Assembly (NCBI RefSeq): GCF_004363095.1
Contig: NZ_SNYO01000004.1
Coordinates: 537,638 to 601,637 of the forward strand
Length of the DNA stretch: 64,000 bases
Source: Actinomycetospora succinea
Lineage (GTDB): Bacteria > Actinomycetota > Actinomycetes > Mycobacteriales > Pseudonocardiaceae
Direction: 5' to 3'
Part shown: positions 39,632 through 47,790 of the stretch, in pieces
How positions within the stretch are numbered: position 1 is the stretch's first letter
How the letters are laid out: every line of letters starts with the position of its first letter
The notes under the pieces: generated by a model
The model's input: only the letters and a program-made list of their open reading frames with translations
Database searches by the model: none
What the model was told of the DNA's origin: nothing
Position numbers and translations under genes: made by a program

Positions 39632-41200
39632 TCAGCGACCTCCGTAGTGGTCGGTGTGCTGGTCGCGGACGACGTTCTTCTGGATCTTCCCGGTGGAGGT
39701 GCGGGGGAACTCGTCGACGACGATCACGGCCTTCGGCACCTTGTAGCCGTCGAGGCGGTCCTTGAGCGCGGCGATCAGCTTGTCCGGCTCGAGGACGGTG
39801 CCCTCCTTGGCCACGACGACGGCGGTGATCGCCTCGCTCCACCGCGCGTGCGGCAGGCCGACCACGACGACCTCGGCGACGTCGGGCTCGGCGTCGTACA
39901 CGGCCCGCTCGACCTCGAGCGACGCGACGTTCTCGCCACCGGTCTTGATGACGTCCTTGGTGCGGTCGGCGAACCAGAGCACGCCGTCGTCGCCGAAGAG
40001 CCCGACGTCGCCGGAGTGGAACCAGCCGTGGGCGAACGCGGTGTCGGTGGCGGCCTCGTCGTGCAGGTACTCCTGCATCGTCGACGGCCCGCGGTAGACG
40101 ATCTCGCCCTGCTGCCCGGGCGGGAGCAATTGCCCGTCGGGGTCCATGATCCCGACCTGCACCCCGGTGAGCGGCGTGCCGACCGACCCGACGTGGGTGA
40201 GCTGGTGCTCGGGACGGAAGAGCGTGGTGATCGGCGACATCTCGGTCTGGCCGAACAGCAGCGCGAAGTCGCACCCGTACCCGTCGAGGCAGGCCTGGAT
40301 CTGCGCTTCCGGCATGGGCGCCATGGCGTAGACGGCGCGTCGCAGGCTCGACAGGTCGCGGCTCGCGAACGACGGGTGGTCCAGCGCCGCCCGGTACATC
40401 ATCGGCAGCCCGAAGACCTGCGTGATCCGCTCCCGCTCGATCGTCTCGAGGAACCGCGCCGGGTCGAACCCGCGGTGCACGTGGATCGTCGCGCCGACGA
40501 TCACCGCGGGCGTGCAGAACGCGTTGAGCTGCGCGGTGTGGAACATCGGCATCATCGCGACGAACCGGTCCTGCGCGTTCCACCCGGAGTCGAGTGCGGC
40601 GGACATGGACTCGAGGTGGATCGCGAGGTGGGTCCCGACGACGCCCTTGGGGAACGACGTGGTGCCCGACGTGTAGAGGTAGGACAGCGCCGCGCGGTCG
40701 TCGATCGCGACCTCGGGCGGGGTGTCGTCGCTGCTGGTCAGCTCGTCGAGGGTGACGGCGCCGGCCACCGCGTCCCCGGTGCCGGGGGCGACGACGACCT
40801 CGGCGACACCGGGCGCCTCGGCCAGCGCTTCGTTGATCGTCGCGACGAGCTGGGTCTCGACGACGAACCCGCGCGCCTCGGAGTGCCGCAGCACGTAGGC
40901 GATCTCGTGGGGCCGCCAGCCGAGGTTGATCGGCACGCAGACCACGCCGGTCTTCGCGCAGGCGTAGTAGACGGCGAGGAACTCGGCGCTGTTGCCCGCG
41001 GCGAGGGCGAGCGCGTCGCCGACGGCGTAGCCGCGGGCGAGCAGGCCGTGGGCGAGACGGTTCACCCACGCGTCGAACTGGGCGTAGGTCAGCCGACGGT
41101 CACCGTCGACGACCGCCGGGTGCTCGGGCCGGGCGGCCGCCGAGCGCGTCAGGGCGTCGCCGACGTTGATCCGCTGGGCCAGGTTGCGCTGCAGGTCCAT
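39632..41200 (-). CDS. Acyl-CoA synthetase (AMP-forming)
   Basis: A 522-residue ANL ligase. Motifs: Y-L-Y-T-S-G-T-T-S-F-P-K-G near residue 175, F-G-Q-T-E-M near 320, H-S-G-D-V-G near 400, and C-terminal T-S-T-G-K-I-Q-K-N-V. S-G-T-T-S-F-P-K-G is a slight variant of the usual S-G-T-T-G-x-P-K-G; the second Gly is Ser, which may lower activity or alter the loop. ATG has GGGAGGAG upstream. It lies between the acyl-CoA dehydrogenase (25 bp) and the carboxylase beta subunit (4 bp). It likely feeds the same pathway by activating the starting acid. Confidence 0.9.
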   Translation of the reverse strand: MDLQRNLAQRINVGDALTRSAAARPEHPAVVDGDRRLTYAQFDAWVNRLAHGLLARGYAVGDALALAAGNSAEFLAVYYACAKTGVVCVPINLGWRPHEIAYVLRHSEARGFVVETQLVATINEALAEAPGVAEVVVAPGTGDAVAGAVTLDELTSSDDTPPEVAIDDRAALSYLYTSGTTSFPKGVVGTHLAIHLESMSAALDSGWNAQDRFVAMMPMFHTAQLNAFCTPAVIVGATIHVHRGFDPARFLETIERERITQVFGLPMMYRAALDHPSFASRDLSSLRRAVYAMAPMPEAQIQACLDGYGCDFALLFGQTEMSPITTLFRPEHQLTHVGSVGTPLTGVQVGIMDPDGQLLPPGQQGEIVYRGPSTMQEYLHDEAATDTAFAHGWFHSGDVGLFGDDGVLWFADRTKDVIKTGGENVASLEVERAVYDAEPDVAEVVVVGLPHARWSEAITAVVVAKEGTVLEPDKLIAALKDRLDGYKVPKAVIVVDEFPRTSTGKIQKNVVRDQHTDHYGGR

Positions 41201-41225
41201 CGCGGGCTCCTCCCGATACCGATCG

Positions 41226-42377
41226 TCAGTAGGACCGCGGCAGGCCCAGGCCGTGCTGGGCGACGAAGTTGAGGATCATCTCCCGGTTCACGGGGGCGAT
41301 CCGGAGCAGCCGCGCGAGGCCCCAGTAGGGCAGCAGACCGAACTCGCTGGCCACCCCGTTGCCGCCGTGGGTCTGCATCGCGGCGTCGACGGCGGCGAGC
41401 GCGGCCTCGGCGGCCGCGTACTTCGCCATGTTCGACTCCTCGCCGGCCGGCAGCCCCCGGTCGTGCAGCCAGGCGGCCTTGCGCGTCATGAGCGCGGCGA
41501 GCTCGGTCTCGACACGGGCCTTGGCCAGCGGGTGCGCGACGCCCTGGTGGGCACCGATCGGCTGGCCCCAGACCTCGCGCTCGTTCGCGTAGCGCGCCGC
41601 GCGGGCCAGGGCGTAGCGGGCGATGCCGACGCAGAGCGCGGCCCCGGTGATGCGCTCGGGGTTGAGGCCGTGGAAGACCTGGCGGAACCCCGCGTTCTCG
41701 TCGCCGACCAGCGCCGTCGCGGGCAGCCGGACCTCGTCGAAGCGCAGCGTGAACTGCTTCTCGGGGAGCATGACGTCGACCGGCAGCGGGACCTGCTGCA
41801 GGCCGGGGGCGTCGGTGGGGACGAGGAAGAGCGAGAGCCGGGCGTTGCCGCGCTCGTCCGTGCCGGTGCGCGCGACCAGGAGGATCGCCTCGGCCTCGTC
41901 GACCCCGGAGATGTAGTACTTCTCGCCGCGCACCACCCACTCGTCGCCCTCGCGGCGGGCGGTGGTGGCGAGCTGGTGGGTGTTGGAGCCGGCGCCGGGC
42001 TCGGTGATCGCGAAGACCACCTTCTCGCGGCCGGTCGCGAGGCCGGGCAGCCACTCCTTGCGCTGCTCCTCGGTGCCGTACTCGGCGATCACCGCCGCCG
42101 AGATCGCGTGCGTGACCAGGAGCAGGAGCATCGGGGCGCCCTGCGCGGCGGTCTCCTCGCAGACCAGGGCCAGCTCGACGAGCCCGCCGCCCCCGCCGCC
42201 GTAGGGCTCCGGGACCGACACCCCGACGAAGCCGGCGTCGCCCAGCGCGTGCCAGAGCTCGGTGCACTCCGCGCCGCGGCGGGCGTGGTCGACGTAGTAG
42301 TCACCGCCGAACGGCGCGGCGATGCTCGCCACGGCCGCCCGCAGGTCGCGGTGCTCGTCGGTCTCCACGAAGTCCAC
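41226..42377 (-). CDS. Acyl-CoA dehydrogenase
   Basis: A 383-residue FAD enzyme that introduces the alpha,beta double bond. Features are the G-V-S-V-P-E-P-Y-G-G-G-G-G-G active-site loop near residue 52, the FAD/substrate motif F-A-I-T-E-P-G-A-G-S-N near 122, W-V-V-R-G-E-K-Y-Y-I-S-G near 148, and M-Q-T-H-G-G-N-G near 342. The run of Gly around 60 is unusual. The first gene of the operon; GTG start with GGGAG upstream. In the Atu and Liu pathways the equivalent enzyme oxidises citronellyl-CoA or isovaleryl-CoA before carboxylation; that assignment here is inferred from context. Confidence 0.92.
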   Translation of the reverse strand: MDFVETDEHRDLRAAVASIAAPFGGDYYVDHARRGAECTELWHALGDAGFVGVSVPEPYGGGGGGLVELALVCEETAAQGAPMLLLLVTHAISAAVIAEYGTEEQRKEWLPGLATGREKVVFAITEPGAGSNTHQLATTARREGDEWVVRGEKYYISGVDEAEAILLVARTGTDERGNARLSLFLVPTDAPGLQQVPLPVDVMLPEKQFTLRFDEVRLPATALVGDENAGFRQVFHGLNPERITGAALCVGIARYALARAARYANEREVWGQPIGAHQGVAHPLAKARVETELAALMTRKAAWLHDRGLPAGEESNMAKYAAAEAALAAVDAAMQTHGGNGVASEFGLLPYWGLARLLRIAPVNREMILNFVAQHGLGLPRSY

Positions 42378-42452
42378 GCCGACTCCCTCTACGTGATTCG
42401 TCGTTCACTAGACGGCGACCGTAGCCGCTCCGTAGGGTCTTGAGAAGAGGCG

Positions 42453-42467
42453 CCGGACCGCGTCCGG
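42453..42467. promoter_or_regulatory. Inverted repeat in the acyl-CoA operon/TetR divergent region
   Basis: CCGGAC-CGC-GTCCGG is perfect over 6-bp arms and lies 13 bp before the TetR GTG, next to its ribosome site GGGGAGGAG. It may be an operator or a hairpin that limits TetR translation. Confidence 0.45.
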
Positions 42468-42480
42468 GGAGGAGCACGGC

Positions 42481-43155
42481 GTGAGCGCAGCAGAGGGCGG
42501 GGTCGTGCTGACGGAGGTCACCGCCGAGGTCACCGCGGAGGGCGGTGTCGACGGCACGGAGTCCCCGCGTCCCCGCCGGCGCCGCGACCCGGCGCGCAAG
42601 GACCGCATCCTGGCCGCGGCCGCCGAGCTCGTCGCCCGCCACGGCTACCACGCGGTCGGGATGGCCGACATCGGCGCGGCGGCGGGCATCGTGGGCTCGG
42701 GCATCTACCGGCACTTCGACAGCAAGGCCGCGCTGCTCTCGGCGCTGCTCGAGCAGCTCATGGACGAGATGGAGCGCTCGGCGGCGCAGGCGGTGGCCAG
42801 CGCGGACGGCGATCGCGAGGCCATCGGCCGGCTCGTCGCGGTGCACGTCCGCTTCGCGATCGAGGAGCGGCGCCTGCTGCAGGTCTACTACCGCGAGGCG
42901 CACCACCTGCCCGAGGACGACCTGCGCCGGCTCCGGCGGGCCCAGCGGCACTACGTCGAGGAGTGGGTGATCGCGCTGGCCCCGCTGCGCAAGGACCTCT
43001 CCGACGCCGAGCTGCGCGTGGTCGTGCACGCCGCGCTCGGCACCACCCAGGCGGTGCTCTTCCACCACAGCGGCCTCGCTGCCGACCGGCTCGCCGAGAT
43101 GCTCGAGGGCATGGCCCGCGGGTGCCTCGGCCTGGACGCTGCGGTCCCGGAGTGA
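42481..43155 (+). CDS. TetR family regulator of the acyl-CoA cluster
   Basis: A 224-residue TetR regulator with about 35 extra N-terminal residues (acidic then R-P-R-R-R-R). The HTH spans about 40-90: K-D-R-I-L-A-A-A-A-E-L-V-A-R-H-G-Y-H-A-V, then M-A-D-I-G-A-A-A-G-I-V-G-S-G-I-Y-R-H-F. The C-terminal part resembles fatty-acid-responsive TetR proteins (E-E-R-R-L-L-Q-V-Y-Y-R-E-A-H-H-L). It is divergent from the eight-gene operon and upstream of another acyl-CoA ligase, so it probably represses both in the absence of an acyl-CoA inducer. Start GTG has a strong ribosome site. Confidence 0.9.
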   Translation: MSAAEGGVVLTEVTAEVTAEGGVDGTESPRPRRRRDPARKDRILAAAAELVARHGYHAVGMADIGAAAGIVGSGIYRHFDSKAALLSALLEQLMDEMERSAAQAVASADGDREAIGRLVAVHVRFAIEERRLLQVYYREAHHLPEDDLRRLRRAQRHYVEEWVIALAPLRKDLSDAELRVVVHAALGTTQAVLFHHSGLAADRLAEMLEGMARGCLGLDAAVPE

Positions 43156-43235
43156 ATCGCCAGTGACTGACCTCTTGCGCTGAGACCGGTCACCTGGGAA
43201 TGCTCCAGGTCACACCGGACGGCTGGGAGGCACGG

Positions 43236-44927
43236 GTGGACAGTGCGCAGATCGACGGGGCGGGTACCACGACCTTCGACGTCACCACCCTGCGCGGGCG
43301 CCGGGCGGTGCAGCGCTGGGAGCGCACGTCGATCGGCGACGTCTTCGAGCGGCTCACGTGGAGCTATCCCGAGAAGACCGCGATCGTCGGGCGTCCCGGC
43401 GCCTTCGCCGACGAGCGCTTCCGGTCGCTGACCTACCGCGAGGCCGACCGCGTCGCGAACCAGGTGGCCCACGCCCTGGCCGCCCGCGGCCTGCAGCCCG
43501 GCGACCGCGTGCTCCTGTTCTGCGAGAACTCGGTCGAGGCGTTCGTGACCAAGATCGGGATCGCGAAGGCGGGCATGGTGGTGATGCCGCTGAACCCCAA
43601 CCTGGCCGAGGACGTGGTCGAGTACCTGATCGGGCACGCCGAGCCGGCCCTCGCGATCGTCGACGCCGAGCTCTGGCCCCGCGCCGCCGCGGCGTTCGAG
43701 CGCGCCGGCCTCGCCGTCGGCGCCACGATCACCCTGGGCGGCGACCCGGTCGCGGGCAGCCCGTCGTTCCCGGCGTTCCTCGAGGGGCAGCCGGAGCATG
43801 AGCCCGACGTGGAGATCCACGGCGACGACATCTGGGAGATGCTGTTCACGTCCGGCACCACGGCCATGCCCAAGGGCGTGATGACCTCGCACGGGTCCAG
43901 CTACCTGGCCGCCATGAACTTCGCGCTGTCGCTGACCCGCGGCGTGCGCCTCGAGGGCGACCTGCGCGTGGGCACGTTCCTGCCGATGATCTACCACGTC
44001 GGCGACCTGCTCTTCACGCTCTCGGCGTTCCTGTCCGGCGGCACGCTCGTCCTCGGGCGCCGTCCGGTGCCCGACCAGGTGGCCGAGGCCGTCGCCGAGG
44101 AGCGGATCACCGCCCTCTGGGCCGGGTCGCCGCAGTTCGTCGCCGCGCTGGACCGGGAGATCGAGACCGCCGGCCACGACGTCACCAGCCTGGGCGTGCT
44201 CGTCTACGGCTGGGGCGCGCTGGCGCCCAAGACCTACCGCGCGCTGCTGGACAAGGCCGGCGAGGACCTCGTGGTGCTCGGCATCTTCGGGCAGACCGAG
44301 GCCATCGCGTGCCACCGCTTCTGGCCCGCGAAGTGGCCTGACACCTACGAGCGCACCGCGCCCGCGGTCAACTACGTCGGCCTGCCGAGCCCGCTGCTCG
44401 CCTCCGACGTGGTCGACGAGGTGGGGGAGTCGCTGCGCGACCAGCCGGGTGTGGCGGGCGAGGCGGTGTACCGCAGCCCGATCATCACCGCCGGCTACTA
44501 CAAGAACGAGGAGGCCACCCGCGAGGCGTTCCGCGGCGGCTGGTTCCACTCGGGCGACAGCGCCGCGGTCGACGAGGACGGCCTGCGGATCGCCGTCGAC
44601 CGGATCAAGGACATCGTGAAGTCCGGCGGCGAGAACGTCTCCAGCCTGCGCGTCGAGGCCGTGCTCTACGAGCACTCCGGGGTCCAGCGTGCCGCGGTCG
44701 TCGGCCTGCCGCACGACCGGTGGGGCGAGGCCGTCACGGCCGTCGTCGTGCCCGCGCCGGACGCGGAGGTCACCGCGGACGACCTCGTCGCCCACTGCCG
44801 CGCCCGCCTCGGCGGCTACGAGACGCCCAAGGCCGTCGTCTTCGCCGACGAGCTGCCCGAGACCGTCGGCGGGAAGATCCTCAAGTACAAGCTGCGGGCC
44901 CGCTTCGCGGACCTGTACGCGGGCTGA
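43236..44927 (+). CDS. Fatty-acid-CoA ligase (FadD-like)
   Basis: A 563-residue ANL ligase. Motifs are L-F-T-S-G-T-T-A-M-P-K-G near residue 205, F-G-Q-T-E-A near 355, H-S-G-D-S-A near 440 and the terminal V-G-G-K-I-L-K-Y-K. The start is put at the GTG preceded by GGGAGG; an in-frame ATG 36 nt upstream has no ribosome site. It lies 80 bp downstream of the TetR gene, and a luciferase-like oxidoreductase follows 5 bp after its stop. Probably part of the regulon facing the carboxylase operon. Substrate unknown. Confidence 0.9.
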   Translation: MDSAQIDGAGTTTFDVTTLRGRRAVQRWERTSIGDVFERLTWSYPEKTAIVGRPGAFADERFRSLTYREADRVANQVAHALAARGLQPGDRVLLFCENSVEAFVTKIGIAKAGMVVMPLNPNLAEDVVEYLIGHAEPALAIVDAELWPRAAAAFERAGLAVGATITLGGDPVAGSPSFPAFLEGQPEHEPDVEIHGDDIWEMLFTSGTTAMPKGVMTSHGSSYLAAMNFALSLTRGVRLEGDLRVGTFLPMIYHVGDLLFTLSAFLSGGTLVLGRRPVPDQVAEAVAEERITALWAGSPQFVAALDREIETAGHDVTSLGVLVYGWGALAPKTYRALLDKAGEDLVVLGIFGQTEAIACHRFWPAKWPDTYERTAPAVNYVGLPSPLLASDVVDEVGESLRDQPGVAGEAVYRSPIITAGYYKNEEATREAFRGGWFHSGDSAAVDEDGLRIAVDRIKDIVKSGGENVSSLRVEAVLYEHSGVQRAAVVGLPHDRWGEAVTAVVVPAPDAEVTADDLVAHCRARLGGYETPKAVVFADELPETVGGKILKYKLRARFADLYAG

Positions 44928-44932
44928 GCGGC

Positions 44933-45952
44933 ATGCGGGTCGGGGTCAACGTCGGGCACTTCACCGGGACGCCGCCGCCGGACCTCGCCGGGCGCCTGCG
45001 CGCGCTGGACGAGGCCGGCTTCGCGTCGGTGTGGTTCGCCGAGGCCTACGGCTCCGACGTGTTCACGCCGCTCGCGTACGCCGCGGCGCACACCCGCCGC
45101 GTGCGCCTGGGCACGGCCGTCGCCCAGATCCCCGCCCGCACCCCGGCCGCCACGGCGATGGCGGCCACGACCCTCGACCACCTCAGCGGCGGGCGGGTCG
45201 TGCTCGGGCTCGGGGCGTCGGGCCCGCAGGTCTCCGAGGGCTGGCACGGCGTGCCCTACGCCCGCCCGCTGGCGCGCACCCGCGAGTACGTCGAGGTCGT
45301 CCGGCGGGTCCTGGCCCGGCGCGAGCCGGTGAGCTACGCGGGCGAATTCCAGCGCCTGCCCGCCGAGGGCACCGGGCTGGGCAAGCCGCTGAAGTCGTCG
45401 CTGCACCCGTACCGCGCCGACCTCCCGGTCCACCTCGGCGCCGAGGGCCCCCGCAACGTGGCGCTCGCCGCGGAGATCGCCGACGGCTGGCACGCCATGT
45501 TCTTCGCCCCGTCGTTCGACGGCTTCTACCGCGACGCGCTCGCCGAGGGCTTCGCCCGCCGCCCGGGCGGGCGCCCCGAGGACTTCGAGGTCGTCGCCAC
45601 GGTCCCGGTGGTGCTCGACGACGACGTCGAGCGTGCCGCCGACCGCGTGCGCCCGGAGCTCGCCCTCTACATCGGCGGCATGGGCGCCCGAGGCGCGAAC
45701 TTCCACCACGACGTCTTCGTGCGCATGGGTCACGGCGACGCGGCGCAGCGGGTGCAGGAGCACTACCTGGCCGGGCGGAAGGCCGAGGCGGCCGCGGCGA
45801 TCCCCACCGAGGTGGTGGAGCAGGTCGCGCTCGTCGGACCGGTGAGCAAGGTCCGGCGCGACCTCGACGCCTGGGCGGCGACCGTCGTCGACGAGATCGC
45901 CGTGCAGGGCCTGCCCGAGGACCTCGACGCCGTGGCGTCGGCCCTGCTGTAG
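44933..45952 (+). CDS. Luciferase-like (probable F420-dependent) oxidoreductase
   Basis: A 339-residue member of the luciferase-like superfamily. Markers are M-R-V-G-V-N-V-G near the start, A-L-D-E-A-G-F-A-S-V-W-F-A-E, V-R-L-G-T-A-V-A-Q-I-P-A-R-T-P, T-L-D-H-L-S-G-G-R-V-V-L-G-L-G-A-S-G-P-Q-V near residue 80, and V-H-L-G-A-E-G-P-R-N near 165. These fit the F420-dependent group common in actinobacteria. It is encoded 5 bp after the fadD-like gene and 4 bp before the convergent lipoprotein gene. It may oxidise or reduce an intermediate of the acyl-CoA pathway; that is inferred only from position. Confidence 0.88.
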   Translation: MRVGVNVGHFTGTPPPDLAGRLRALDEAGFASVWFAEAYGSDVFTPLAYAAAHTRRVRLGTAVAQIPARTPAATAMAATTLDHLSGGRVVLGLGASGPQVSEGWHGVPYARPLARTREYVEVVRRVLARREPVSYAGEFQRLPAEGTGLGKPLKSSLHPYRADLPVHLGAEGPRNVALAAEIADGWHAMFFAPSFDGFYRDALAEGFARRPGGRPEDFEVVATVPVVLDDDVERAADRVRPELALYIGGMGARGANFHHDVFVRMGHGDAAQRVQEHYLAGRKAEAAAAIPTEVVEQVALVGPVSKVRRDLDAWAATVVDEIAVQGLPEDLDAVASALL

Positions 45953-45956
45953 ACGA

Positions 45957-46943
45957 TCAGCGCGCCGCGCGCCCGTCCACGAGGTCCACCGAGCTCACCA
46001 CGAGGTCGGGGCTCTGCCACTGGATGTAGTGGGCGTCGCCGTTCGCGATGGTCTGCGGGGTGCCGGGGCGCAGCGCGACGTAGTCGGCCTGGGCGTCCTC
46101 GTAGAGCTGGTTGAGCTCCTCGACGGTGAGCCCGGGCGGCGGCGGCAGTGTCGTCTGGAACGGCTCGGTCTTGGTCAGGACGTCGATCGGCACGGGCGGG
46201 AAGGCCGGGCCGGTGCGCACCTGGGCGACGCTCGCGTCGACGTCGATCCGCTCGGAGGCGGGGTCGGCGAGCGGCGTGCCGGGCGGGACGGCGTTGAGGT
46301 AGGAGTCGCGGTAGAGCGCCCACTTCGCCGGCCCGAACGTGTCGGGCACCGACGGCGCGAAGGCGTCGACGAACACCACGCCCGCGACCTGCTCCGGGTG
46401 GGTCTGCGCGTAGAGCCGGGCGAAGAGCCCACCCATCGAGTGCCCGGTGAGGACGTAGGGCCCGGGCACCCCCGCCGTGGTGAGCACGGCGTGCAGCTCG
46501 GCGACGACGTCGGCCGCGGTGCGCGGCTGCGGTACCGGGGTGCTGCGCTCGGTGAGCGGGGCGCCGGGGAGGGTGACCCGCAGGGTGCCGGGCCGGTCGT
46601 AGGAGCAGACCCGGTGGTCGCGGGCGAGCGCGACCGGGACCGCGGGGCCGACCGCCGGCGGCTGGATGATCTCGTCGATGCCCCAGGAGTCCGCGGAGTC
46701 GTGGTAGCCGGGGACCAGGACGACGGTGTGGCGTCCCGGCGCGTTCGCGCCGTGGCACTCCAGGTAGACGCTGCGCCCGCCGATGTCGACGCCCTGTGCG
46801 AAGTCGCCCGACCCACCCGTCGGCGGCGCGGGCGTCGCCCCGGCCGGGCCGGCGCAGGCGGACACCGCCGCCGCCAGGACGGCGACGATCGCGGCCCACC
46901 GGAGAGCTCTCCCCCGCGGCACCCGCCGGCCGGCGACGATCAT
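45957..46943 (-). CDS. Alpha/beta-hydrolase lipoprotein
   Basis: A 328-residue exported hydrolase. The signal peptide ends in a lipobox A-V-S-A-C (C30), so the protein should be lipid-anchored outside the membrane. The alpha/beta hydrolase domain has V-L-V-P-G-Y-H-D-S (oxyanion region), the nucleophile elbow T-G-H-S-M-G-G near residue 165, a V-D-A-F-A-P strand and a late histidine in G-D-A-H-Y-I-Q-W. ATG has GGAGG upstream. It resembles secreted esterases or lipases. It stands alone between a convergent oxidoreductase and the DUF2807 lipoprotein gene. Confidence 0.87.
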   Translation of the reverse strand: MIVAGRRVPRGRALRWAAIVAVLAAAVSACAGPAGATPAPPTGGSGDFAQGVDIGGRSVYLECHGANAPGRHTVVLVPGYHDSADSWGIDEIIQPPAVGPAVPVALARDHRVCSYDRPGTLRVTLPGAPLTERSTPVPQPRTAADVVAELHAVLTTAGVPGPYVLTGHSMGGLFARLYAQTHPEQVAGVVFVDAFAPSVPDTFGPAKWALYRDSYLNAVPPGTPLADPASERIDVDASVAQVRTGPAFPPVPIDVLTKTEPFQTTLPPPPGLTVEELNQLYEDAQADYVALRPGTPQTIANGDAHYIQWQSPDLVVSSVDLVDGRAAR

Positions 46944-47040
46944 CGGTCCTCCGTGTCCCACGAGCGATCTCCGGAGTGAATCTAGGGACGGGCACCGGAG
47001 GGGGCTGTCACGTCTGTGACAGGTCGTGCGGGTGGCGGGG

Positions 47041-47698
47041 TCAGCCGCGCCGGACCGTCCCGATGCCGGAGACGGTCTGGGTGACGGCCGGGTTGCCGAG
47101 GTAGACGATGTCGCCGACCCCGGTGACCCGGGCCTCGAGCGTGCGGGCGGCGTTCACCGTCGCGGTCCCGGCGCCACCCACCGACACGTCGGCGGCCTGG
47201 GCGACGAGGCCGCCGGCGTCGATCGCGCCGATCCCGATGAGGTCCGCGTTGAGCGACTCGGTGCGCCCCGAGACGGTCAGGGAGCCCGCGCCGCTGTTTG
47301 GCGAGCGAGAGGTCCTGGCCGTCGATCCCGGTGGCGTTCACGGTGCCGGCCCCGGAGAGCACGATGCCGCCGAGCTGCCGGACGGTGATCCGGTAGTTGA
47401 TGGTCGCCCGCCCGAGGTTCGTGTCCGGCCGCGCGCCGAGCTTCAGCGTGGTGCCCTCCACCTCGCTGGTGAGCAGCGGCTGGACGTTGTCGTCGGCCTC
47501 GACCCGCAGCGAGTCCGTCCCGGTCTGCTCGATCGTCACGGTGCCCGCGGAGGAGAAGTCGATCGAGGTGAACGGCGCGACGGGCCGGTCCTGGGTCACG
47601 ACGGTGCCCGACCCCTGCGTGCCCCCGCCCCCCGAGGAGCACCCGGCGGAGACCAGCGCGAGCAGGACGACGGCGACGGCGGCGAACGATGCGCGCAC
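47041..47698 (-). pseudogene. DUF2807 (GIN domain) lipoprotein gene with single-base frameshift
   Basis: Encodes a lipoprotein: hydrophobic signal with lipobox V-S-A-G-C (residue 20), then a beta-rich DUF2807 domain (F-T-S-I-D-F-S-S-A-G-T-V-T-I; G-G-I-V-L-S-G-A-G-T-V-N-A). After D-L-S-L-A the frame turns into Arg-rich sequence. Removing one base from the AAA run at 47297-47299 gives N-S-G-A-G-S-L-T-V-S and continues the repeat to a TGA at 47041, for 218 residues in all. The length (658 nt) fits one extra base. The family's role is unclear, possibly adhesion. Real mutation or sequencing error cannot be told apart here. Confidence 0.8.
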
Positions 47699-47745
47699 AG
47701 GGACCCCCGGGTGACGAGTGAGGGACGACGTGTAGCGGCTCGCAC

Positions 47746-47769
47746 CGTCCGGGCGCCAGACGCCGGACG
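47746..47769. terminator. Hairpin between oleD and the DUF2807 gene
   Basis: CGTCCGG and CCGGACG are complementary across a 10-nt loop, 21 bp past the oleD stop. It may end the ole transcript or serve as an operator for the lipoprotein gene. No T-run follows. Confidence 0.35.
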
Positions 47770-47790
47770 CGGATGTGACAGCCGGACCCG

